This document shows, piece by piece, positions 56,482 through 64,000 of a DNA stretch of 64,000 nt; the first letter of the stretch is position 1; each line of letters begins with the position of its first letter. Under the pieces are notes generated by a model. The model was given only the letters and a program-made list of their open reading frames with translations, did no database searches and was not told the DNA's origin. Position numbers and translations under genes: made by a program. Source of the DNA: Microbacterium sp. GTDB taxonomy: Bacteria; Actinomycetota; Actinomycetes; Actinomycetales; Microbacteriaceae. The stretch lies in assembly GCA_013823625.1 (NCBI GenBank), contig PNMM01000003.1, positions 124,001-188,000 of the forward strand, in the 5' to 3' direction.

Positions 56482-58296
56482 TTAGAACGGGAAGATCACG
56501 GGCACGAGCAGCACGGCAACCCCGAAGAATACGAGCCCGACCGGGAGCCCGAACTTCCAGTAATCGCCGAACTGCAAGCCCGCCGGCGCCATGATCATGA
56601 GGTTGCCGGGGGTGGCGACCGGGGTCAGCACGGCGGCCGCGGCCGCAACCGCAACGGCCATGAGGAACGGCAGGGGAGAGACCCCCATTTCGTACGCGAC
56701 CGAAATGGCGATCGGCGCGATGATGAGCGCGGTCGCGGTATTGCTGATCAGTTGGCCGAAGATCAGCGTCACGAGGGCCAGTGCGGCCAAGACGACAGCG
56801 GGCCCGAGAGCGCCCACGACGTCAACAATGCCCGTCGCGAGCAGGTCGGCCGCGCCTGTCTGCGTGATCGCCGTTGAGACCGGAATCATGCCACCGACGA
56901 GCAAGATCGTCGTCCACTGAATCGAGCGGTGTGCCTTCTCGATCGACACGACGCGCGTGAGCACCATGATCGAGGCGGCAACGAGTCCGGCCACGGCGGG
57001 CGGCACGATGCCCGTCGCGAGGGCGATGACCATGAGCACGAGCACGCCGAGGGCGATGTACGCGCGGCGCCCGAGGGGCGCCGCCTGACGGCGAATCTGG
57101 TCGGGAGCATCCACGACCATCACGGATGCGTCGCGGAGGTTCGTGTCGAGGGCGTCCCAGCGGCCCTGCACCAACAGAATGTCGCCCGCTTCGAGACGGA
57201 TACCGGTCTGGTCGCCGATGTCTTCGCCGCCGCGCTGGATCGCGACGATGATGAGGTCGCCGCTCTCGGTGATCATTCCCGGAAAGACGTCGTCGCCAAT
57301 CGCCCGCGATCGCGGGGGGATGACAATCTCGGCAACGCCGTACTCGGCGTCCATGGCCGCCCAGGTGCTCGAGACCGTGCTCGTACCGACGCCCTCGAGT
57401 TTCACGTCGTCGCTCACCGAACGGATGCTCGTGGGCGTGCCCTGCAGAATCAGCACGTCACCCTCGCGAATGGGCGTGGAGGGCTCGCGTGAACCGGCAA
57501 CGCCGGGCGACTGCACGGCGATGAGCGCGACGGGCGTCGTGCTCTCGAAGACAATCTGCTCAGCAGTTCGGCCAATGAGCGGCGAGCCCGACAGCACCCG
57601 CACGCGGCCAAAGGGCTGCGCGTTGCCGAACTGCGAGAGCAGTGTGCGGGCGTGATCGCTGAGGTCGGTTGCGAGGGTAGAGGGGGTGCGGGCTGGGATG
57701 AGTCGGTTGCCGAGAAGCACCGCGATGAGCACCGTGCCCGCCACAATCGGCAGGCCCACAAGACTGAACTCGAAGAAGCCGAAGCCGCGGCCCGTCTCTT
57801 CTTCGGCGAGCTCCGACATGATCACGTTGACGGGCGAGCCGGTCAGGGTGAGCAGCGACCCAGCATGGGCGCCAAACGCGAGCGGCAACAGCAGCCGGCC
57901 CGCCGGCATCGTCATCTTGGTGGCGATGACGACGACCACGGGCAAGAGCGCCGCAACCGCGCCGTTCACGCTGATGAGGGCAGCCAACACAGCCACGACG
58001 ATCATGATGATGACCGTCATGACGCGCGTATTGCTGCCGCCGCGCTTAACGAGTTGCTGTCCGGTCCAGGCCGTCAGCCCCGAGCCGTCAAGGCCTTCTG
58101 CGACGACGAAGAGCGCCGCGATGAGCACGACGGCGGGGTCACCGAAGCCCGCGAAGGTCTGGCCCAGGTCGAGGATGCCGAAGGCGTAGAGAGCGAGTGA
58201 CGCCCCGACGGCGATGAGGCCGACGGGAATGCGGTTCGTCACGAACGCCAGCACCACAACGGCGAGAATCAGCATGGTAATCGCGATGTCGCTCAC
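56482..58296 (-). CDS. SLC13/ArsB-like permease with TrkA-C (RCK_C) domains
   Basis: Multi-TM, VNGAVAALLPVVV, LTGSPVNVIMS; central RCK_C-like repeats. Confidence 0.87.
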   Translation of the reverse strand: MSDIAITMLILAVVVLAFVTNRIPVGLIAVGASLALYAFGILDLGQTFAGFGDPAVVLIAALFVVAEGLDGSGLTAWTGQQLVKRGGSNTRVMTVIIMIVVAVLAALISVNGAVAALLPVVVVIATKMTMPAGRLLLPLAFGAHAGSLLTLTGSPVNVIMSELAEEETGRGFGFFEFSLVGLPIVAGTVLIAVLLGNRLIPARTPSTLATDLSDHARTLLSQFGNAQPFGRVRVLSGSPLIGRTAEQIVFESTTPVALIAVQSPGVAGSREPSTPIREGDVLILQGTPTSIRSVSDDVKLEGVGTSTVSSTWAAMDAEYGVAEIVIPPRSRAIGDDVFPGMITESGDLIIVAIQRGGEDIGDQTGIRLEAGDILLVQGRWDALDTNLRDASVMVVDAPDQIRRQAAPLGRRAYIALGVLVLMVIALATGIVPPAVAGLVAASIMVLTRVVSIEKAHRSIQWTTILLVGGMIPVSTAITQTGAADLLATGIVDVVGALGPAVVLAALALVTLIFGQLISNTATALIIAPIAISVAYEMGVSPLPFLMAVAVAAAAAVLTPVATPGNLMIMAPAGLQFGDYWKFGLPVGLVFFGVAVLLVPVIFPF

Positions 58297-58339
58297 GATG
58301 CTGACTCTACTGTCGTCGGAGCGTCGGAGATAGCGGCGG

Positions 58340-59797
58340 TTACTGCAGCGACGACGTGAGGCGAGCGAGGCTGTCTCGTACCTTCTCGCCCCACGGTCGC
58401 TTGACCCACTCGTCGAGAAAGAGCTCGCGGCTGTGTTCGCGATACGACGCCTCGATCGCGCGCATGCGGCTCACAAATTCGGCCCCGTGCACCATGACCG
58501 AGACCTCCATGTTGAGGCTGAACGAGCGGATGTCCATGTTGCTCGACCCCACGATCGCGACGTCGTCGTCGATCGTGAAGTGCTTGGAGTGCAGCACGGT
58601 GGGGGCCTGGTAGAGGTAGATGCGCACACCCGCGCGCAGCAGGTCTTCGTAGTACGAGCGCTGGGCGTGATAGACGAAGAACTGGTCGCCGATCTCGCTG
58701 ACATAGAGCTCGACGAGCAGGCCGCGCGAGGCCGCCGTGATGATCGCGAGTTGAATCGCTTCGTCGGGCACGAAATAGGGGCTCGTGATGCTTACCTGTC
58801 GCTCGGCCTTGTGAATGAGCGTCGTGTAAAGCTTGAGGTTGTTGTCGTTCTCGAAGCTCGGCCCGCTCGGCAGCACTTGAGCGTCGAGCAGCGAGGGGTC
58901 GTCGCCGAGCACGACGGGTGAGGTGTCGAGCGGCAGCAGCTCGTCGGTCTCGCTGTACCAGTCGGTCACGAATACGGCGTCGAGCTCGCGCACGACCGGG
59001 CCTTCGAGGCGAACCATCACTTCGTGCCAGTGGAGCCCGCGAGCGATCGACTTCTTCTTGCCGTAGTTCGACTGGATCATGTTCTGCGAGCCCGTGTGAC
59101 CCACGCGCCCGTCGACGACGACGAGCTTGCGGTGGTTGCGCAGGTCGGGGCGTTGCCACTGGCCACGCAGCGGGCGCAGGGGGAGCATCCCGTGCCACTC
59201 GGCCCCCATGGCTGCCAGCCGGGCGAGCGTGGCCTTGCGGGGCGGGTACAGGATGCTCATCAAGTGGTCGCTCAGAACGCGCACCGTGACCCCGCGCGCG
59301 GTGGCCCGCTCAAGGGCGGCAAAGAACGGCTCGGTCGTCGCATCGAGCGTGAGGATGAAGAACTCCACGTGCACGTATGACTGCGCCGTATCGATGTCGG
59401 CCACCATCGCCGCGATCGCGCCCTCGTAGTCGTCGATGAGTTCGGCGCGGTTGCCGCCGACCATCGGCAGAGCGCCGAGCTTTTCGTTGAGGTACACCGA
59501 CGAGCCGAGCCACTCGGGCCACTCGTCGCGATGGCTCACGCGGTCGAGCCCTTCGGTGCGCTCAAGAATCGCGCGACTGACCTCGTGCTGCTTGTCGCGC
59601 CGCCGCTTCGGCAGGCGACTGAGGCCGACGAGAAAGAACGCGATCGCACCCACGTAGGGAATGAAGATGATCGTGAGCATCCACGCGATCGCCGTCGACG
59701 GCCGCCGCCGGGCCGAGATGAGAATGATTGCGATCGTGCCGAGCACGACGTGCAGCACGACGATGACGAGAGGCACGATCGCGCCGAGTTCGGTCAT
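58340..59797 (-). CDS. Cardiolipin synthase (phospholipase D family)
   Basis: HKD-type motifs HRKLVVVDGRVGHTGSQN and HSKHFTIDDDVAIVGSSNMD. Confidence 0.93.
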   Translation of the reverse strand: MTELGAIVPLVIVVLHVVLGTIAIILISARRRPSTAIAWMLTIIFIPYVGAIAFFLVGLSRLPKRRRDKQHEVSRAILERTEGLDRVSHRDEWPEWLGSSVYLNEKLGALPMVGGNRAELIDDYEGAIAAMVADIDTAQSYVHVEFFILTLDATTEPFFAALERATARGVTVRVLSDHLMSILYPPRKATLARLAAMGAEWHGMLPLRPLRGQWQRPDLRNHRKLVVVDGRVGHTGSQNMIQSNYGKKKSIARGLHWHEVMVRLEGPVVRELDAVFVTDWYSETDELLPLDTSPVVLGDDPSLLDAQVLPSGPSFENDNNLKLYTTLIHKAERQVSITSPYFVPDEAIQLAIITAASRGLLVELYVSEIGDQFFVYHAQRSYYEDLLRAGVRIYLYQAPTVLHSKHFTIDDDVAIVGSSNMDIRSFSLNMEVSVMVHGAEFVSRMRAIEASYREHSRELFLDEWVKRPWGEKVRDSLARLTSSLQ

Positions 59798-59805
59798 GGT
59801 CGGGG

Positions 59806-60903
59806 CTACTTCGCCCGCTGGCGCGGAACGACAACCTTCTTGAGAATGAGCAAGATGCTCGCGACGACCGGCGAGGCAACGAGCGCTCCGAGCAAGCCGA
59901 GCAGCGTGCCACCGATGATGGCGCCGATGAGCACGAGTGATGCCGGAATCTTGATGGCCTTGCCGATGATGCGTGGCGTGAAGAGGTAGGCCTCGATCTG
60001 CATGTAACCGACCATGACGGCGGCCACGATGATCGCGGCGGTCGGCGAGGTGAAGAGCGTCACGAACACCATGAGCGTGGTGCTGATGAGGGGGCCGATG
60101 ACAGGAATGAGCGTGATGAAGAGGGCGATGAACGCCAGGATGCCCGCGTACCGAACGCCCATGATCGTGAGCAAGATAAACGAGAAGGTCGCGTTCATGG
60201 CGGCGATGACGACCTGACCACTCAGGTACTTGCCGATCGAGTCGAAGATCTCTTCTGCGATCTCAGCGAAGCCCTCGCGCTTGGTGCCCGGGACGAGCTC
60301 GTACAGAGCCTGCTTCATCGAATCGAGCGAGGCGACGAAGTAGAGCGTGATGACCACGACGAGAAGAACGCCGAACGTGCCGTTGATGATGTCGGCGCCG
60401 ATGCGCAGCGCGCCGCCGCCGACCGTAATCCACAGGTTCGGGTCAGCCGACGAGACGCGCAGCCACTCGAGCAGAATGAATGGGTACCCATTGAATTGCT
60501 CGTCGAGATCAAGGAACCATCCCTGATTCTCGATGTCGGTCAGGTTCTCGGGCAGCGTGCGGGCGAGCTCGGTGGCTTGTTCGATGACGATCGGAACGAT
60601 GAGCACAAGCAGCACGGTGACGACGGCCAAGAAGGCAGCGAGTACGACGCTGATGGCCGCCCACTTGGGTAGGCCCCGTCGCTCGAGTCGCGTGACGACG
60701 GGGTAGAGCCCGAGGCTGATGAAGGTCGCCAAGAAGATCAGGGTGATCGTGTAGGCCAACTGCGAGACAGCGGCGCCGAGAAGCAACGCGAGCAGTACAC
60801 CGAGCGTGCCGATGAAGCCGATGGCGAAGGGGCCGGAGCGCAACCAGGTCACGCGCGATGCGGCGCGCGTTTCACTGTCGGAGGGGGTGGCCTCGGGAGT
60901 CAT
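59806..60903 (-). CDS. AI-2E family transporter
   Basis: Multi-TM; ALFITLIPVIGPLISTTLMVFVTLF, ASLVLIGAIIGGTLLGLLGALVASP; start placed at MTPEATPSD. Confidence 0.9.
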   Translation of the reverse strand: MTPEATPSDSETRAASRVTWLRSGPFAIGFIGTLGVLLALLLGAAVSQLAYTITLIFLATFISLGLYPVVTRLERRGLPKWAAISVVLAAFLAVVTVLLVLIVPIVIEQATELARTLPENLTDIENQGWFLDLDEQFNGYPFILLEWLRVSSADPNLWITVGGGALRIGADIINGTFGVLLVVVITLYFVASLDSMKQALYELVPGTKREGFAEIAEEIFDSIGKYLSGQVVIAAMNATFSFILLTIMGVRYAGILAFIALFITLIPVIGPLISTTLMVFVTLFTSPTAAIIVAAVMVGYMQIEAYLFTPRIIGKAIKIPASLVLIGAIIGGTLLGLLGALVASPVVASILLILKKVVVPRQRAK

Positions 60904-61056
60904 GAGTGTGCCTCTCTGGCGGCGGACGGCAGGTGCTGGTAACACGCGGTGAAGAACCGTCGTCACCATATCGCCCCGCAGTGAAACGCAATAGCCTGGA
61001 GGGGTCGGCGCACCGTCGTGCGCCTCGCCATTCTTCGCTTGAGAAACGGACCACGC

Positions 61057-62538
61057 ATGACCAGCCTGACGGTGACCACCTCTCCTGCAGCCCCCGCCGC
61101 TCTCGACGTCGATGTCGTCGTCGTCGCCGCACGACAGGGAGCCGACGGCCCCGAACTCGTCGCTCACCCTTCGCTTTCGGGCCTGCACGCTCAGCTCGCC
61201 GCCATCGGCTACACCGGCAAGGCCGACGAGCTTCTTCGCCTGCCGACTCTCGAGGGCTCGCGAGCCACGGTCGCGGTCGTCGGACTCGGCGCCACGCTGA
61301 ACGCTGACGCGGCCCGCCGTGCTGCGGGCTCCGCCGTGCGCCAGCTCGTCGGTACCGGGTCGATCGCGCTCGCCTTTGGTCTCGACGACGAGGCTCACGT
61401 ACACGCCATGATCGAGGGTGCGTCCCTCGCGGCGTACTCGTTCACCGACTATCGCGCCAAGACGGCCTCGAAGATCAAGGCTCCGGTGGGCGCGGTGACT
61501 GTCTGCACGACGGCCGCGGTTTCGGCCGAGGCGATTGAGCGCATCCGTGTCGTTACCGAGAACATCGCGCTCGTGCGCGACCTCACCAACCGCTCGGGCG
61601 CTGACCTCTACCCGCAGTCGTTCGCCGACGCAGCCGCGGCCGCCGCGAAGGGCGCACCCGTCACGGTTGAGGTGTGGGACGAGAAAAAGCTCGCCGCCGA
61701 GGGCTGCGGCGGCATCATTGGCATCGGTCAGGGCTCGTCGCGACCGCCTCGCCTCGTCAAGGTTTCGTACTCGCCCGCGGGCGCCGAAAAGCACGTGGGC
61801 CTCGTGGGCAAGGGCATCACCTACGACACCGGTGGTATCTCGGTGAAGCCCGCCGACGCGATGAACGGCATGCAGAACGACATGGGCGGCGCGGCCGTGC
61901 TGCTCGGCGTGATTCTTGCCGCCGCGCGGTTGGGTCTGCCGGTGCGGCTCACGGCCTACCTGTGCATGGCCGAGAACCTCATCTCGTCGACCGCGATTCG
62001 CGTCAACGACATTCTCACGATGCGGGGCGGCACGACCGTCGAGGTCATGAACACCGACGCCGAGGGGCGCCTCGTCATGGCTGACGGCATGGTGCTCGCG
62101 AGCGAAGAGAACCCCGACGCGATCATCGATGTCGCCACGCTCACGGGCGCAGCGATCGTGTCGCTCGGTCGCCGCACGGTTGGCGTCATGGGTGACACCG
62201 ACCTCGTGCACGAGATCGTCGCCGCGGGCGAGCAGACGGGCGAGCCGCACTGGCACATGCCGCTGCCCGAAGAGTTGCGGTCACAACTCGACTCGCGCTT
62301 CGCCGACATGACGAACCTCAAGCCGGGTAACCGCGACGGCGGCATGCTTGTCGCGGGCATCTTCTTGCGCGAGTTCGTCGGAAAGCGAGCTGACGGCTCG
62401 TCGATTCCGTGGGCGCACCTCGACATCGCGGGCGCGGCCGTCAACGAAGGCCCGGCCTACGGCTACCTCGACGCCGGAGCCACGGGCGTCTCGGTGCGCA
62501 CGCTGCTGGCCGCAATCGAGTCGCGCTTCGTCGCGTAG
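61057..62538 (+). CDS. pepA: Leucyl aminopeptidase (M17)
   Basis: VGKGITYDTGGISVKPADAMNGMQNDMGGAA, NTDAEGRLVMADG. Confidence 0.95.
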   Translation: MTSLTVTTSPAAPAALDVDVVVVAARQGADGPELVAHPSLSGLHAQLAAIGYTGKADELLRLPTLEGSRATVAVVGLGATLNADAARRAAGSAVRQLVGTGSIALAFGLDDEAHVHAMIEGASLAAYSFTDYRAKTASKIKAPVGAVTVCTTAAVSAEAIERIRVVTENIALVRDLTNRSGADLYPQSFADAAAAAAKGAPVTVEVWDEKKLAAEGCGGIIGIGQGSSRPPRLVKVSYSPAGAEKHVGLVGKGITYDTGGISVKPADAMNGMQNDMGGAAVLLGVILAAARLGLPVRLTAYLCMAENLISSTAIRVNDILTMRGGTTVEVMNTDAEGRLVMADGMVLASEENPDAIIDVATLTGAAIVSLGRRTVGVMGDTDLVHEIVAAGEQTGEPHWHMPLPEELRSQLDSRFADMTNLKPGNRDGGMLVAGIFLREFVGKRADGSSIPWAHLDIAGAAVNEGPAYGYLDAGATGVSVRTLLAAIESRFVA

Positions 62539-62573
62539 TCGGCCAGCCTCGGCAAGCGTCGAAGAGGCATGCA

Positions 62574-62612
62574 CGACGAGGGCCCCGGTGCTGTGCACCG
62601 GGGCCCTCGTCG
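62574..62612. terminator. Terminator between convergent genes
   Basis: Perfect 17-bp stem GACGAGGGCCCCGGTGC-TGT-GCACCGGGGCCCTCGTC. Confidence 0.85.
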
Positions 62613-62621
62613 TTGAGCTTG

Positions 62622-64000
62622 CTAGCTCTTCTTCTCGTCTGACTCGGGGTACCCGACGTAGAGGTCGTCTTTCTGGAAGCCGGGCATGCGTCGTGCGGGC
62701 ACGATCGCGAGCGCAGCGAGCCCACCGAGCACGAGCATCGTGGTGCGCAGAGCGTCGAGGCGCGACTGCGTGAACTGATCGACCGCGTAGGCGATCTGCT
62801 CGTCGGTCGCGTCAGTGCGGTCGGTGAGCACTTGCTCGAGTTGGGCGTTCGTGAAGAAGTTCACGTTGTCGAAGTTGATCTGCTCGACGATTTCGGGCGT
62901 GAAAACCTCCGAGTCGTTCGCCGCCGCGTAGGCCCCTGACGTCAGCAGGCCGACCGCGAACGCCGAGGCGACCGCAATGCCCGCGCTACCCGAGAGATTG
63001 TGGGTCAAGCCGCGAATCGCGCCGACGTCGCCCGCGTTCTCCTTCGGCGCCGATGTCAGCAACGAGTTGAACACGAGCGCGACAACGCAGCCCTGCGCGA
63101 GGCCGAGCACGATGAGGCCGATGACGACCGAGAGCTGGCCCCAGTCATTCGCGATCGTGAACGACAGCCACACGAGCGCGATCGTGACAACGGTCATGCT
63201 CACGCTCGCAATGGTGCGCGGTGCGAAACGCCCATAAAGCCGAGCGACCAGGGTGTTCGCAACGAAAATCGAGATCGTGTACGGAATCACGGCAAACGAC
63301 ACTTGGATGCCCACGAAGCCCTGAACGACCTGCATGTAGAGCGGCATCAAAAAGCTCACGGCGGTTCCGACGAAAAGCATGAGCCCCATGACGGTGACGG
63401 TGGCGCGCTCGCTCGGGTCGCGCACGATGTCGAGGTTGACGAGCGGAACCTGTTGGGCCGCCATGCGCTTGCGGGTGCGGCTAATGAAGAGCTGCGCGAA
63501 GATCACCGCAACCACGAACAGGAAAGGCACGATCGAGAAGTTGCCGATCGAGATCGGAGCGTTCGAGGTCGCCGTCAGCAGACCCCAGTCGTTCATCACG
63601 CTCATGCCGAAGCTCAGCAGAATGATCGACGTCGCGGCGAGAACACCGCCGGTCCAGTCAACGATCAGGTTCTTCTGTGCCGGCACGGGCTTGAGCAAGA
63701 AGCTCAGCGCGAAGTTGATAAGTCCGATCGAGGCGAGGAGCACGAACGACCAGCGCCAGCCGATCGTTGAGGCGAACTGGCCGGCGATGAGGAGTGAGAC
63801 GACCTGAGCGAGCGGGATGCTCGCGGCAAAGTATCCGATCGCCGATGCTTGCTGCTTGCCCTGGAAGCTCGCCGCAATGATGATCGTCAACGCCGGAAGG
63901 GTGATGGCGTTCGACGCACCCGTGATCGACTGCGCGATGAACAGCACCGAGCCGTCTTGCGCCGTCGCAATGAGAATCGCGGCGAGGGCCGGAATGATCA
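62622..64000 (-). CDS. MFS transporter (partial, runs off the window end)
   Basis: Multi-TM MFS pattern FIAQSITGASNAITLPALTIIIAASF, GWRWSFVLLASIGL. Confidence 0.9.
   Translation of the reverse strand, partial: IIPALAAILIATAQDGSVLFIAQSITGASNAITLPALTIIIAASFQGKQQASAIGYFAASIPLAQVVSLLIAGQFASTIGWRWSFVLLASIGLINFALSFLLKPVPAQKNLIVDWTGGVLAATSIILLSFGMSVMNDWGLLTATSNAPISIGNFSIVPFLFVVAVIFAQLFISRTRKRMAAQQVPLVNLDIVRDPSERATVTVMGLMLFVGTAVSFLMPLYMQVVQGFVGIQVSFAVIPYTISIFVANTLVARLYGRFAPRTIASVSMTVVTIALVWLSFTIANDWGQLSVVIGLIVLGLAQGCVVALVFNSLLTSAPKENAGDVGAIRGLTHNLSGSAGIAVASAFAVGLLTSGAYAAANDSEVFTPEIVEQINFDNVNFFTNAQLEQVLTDRTDATDEQIAYAVDQFTQSRLDALRTTMLVLGGLAALAIVPARRMPGFQKDDLYVGYPESDEKKS

Noticed and set aside
59806-62256. 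816-aa minus-strand ORF as a single protein
   Set aside because: Only the C-terminal part (start 60903) is an AI-2E transporter; the N-terminal extension is antisense to pepA

Overview
High-GC actinobacterial chromosome segment, Microbacteriaceae-like by gene content and order (inference). I saw no rRNA, CRISPR array, prophage or transposase. Core genes present: tRNA-Tyr, -Thr, -Met and -Trp; the tRNA-Trp/secE/nusG/rplK/rplA block; rplJ/rplL placed about 11.5 kb further on; a dehydratase pair followed by murB; lsr2; a C-terminally extended isocitrate dehydrogenase; and leucyl aminopeptidase. Accessory content: a GH13 alpha-glucosidase, a LiaRS-like two-component/ABC exporter block, a Gfo/Idh/MocA plus sugar-isomerase catabolic block, an OmpR-type two-component system, DUF305/DUF3105 proteins, a cyclase-like receptor overlapping a cyclic-nucleotide-domain MscS channel, transsulfuration genes, an L-arabinose operon with ABC transporter, and a saccharopine-dehydrogenase-like/amine-oxidase pair. 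Most unusual signals: (1) an unannotated 27-aa peptide gene (MDNDNETVGGYAVPVDPMDMLQCESCQ) with a perfect 10-bp inverted-repeat operator over its promoter, a strong SD and a terminator/attenuator, followed by an APH-like protein whose catalytic loop is degenerate (HRRLTPRHW), which is a candidate undescribed RiPP-like or peptide-signalling locus; (2) the cyclase/cNMP-channel pair with an altered metal site; (3) a LacI-type palindrome shared between two loci 28 kb apart; (4) several structured leaders; (5) an exact 16-bp-period repeat at the lacI/rplL junction. All calls come from reading the sequence; no searches were run.
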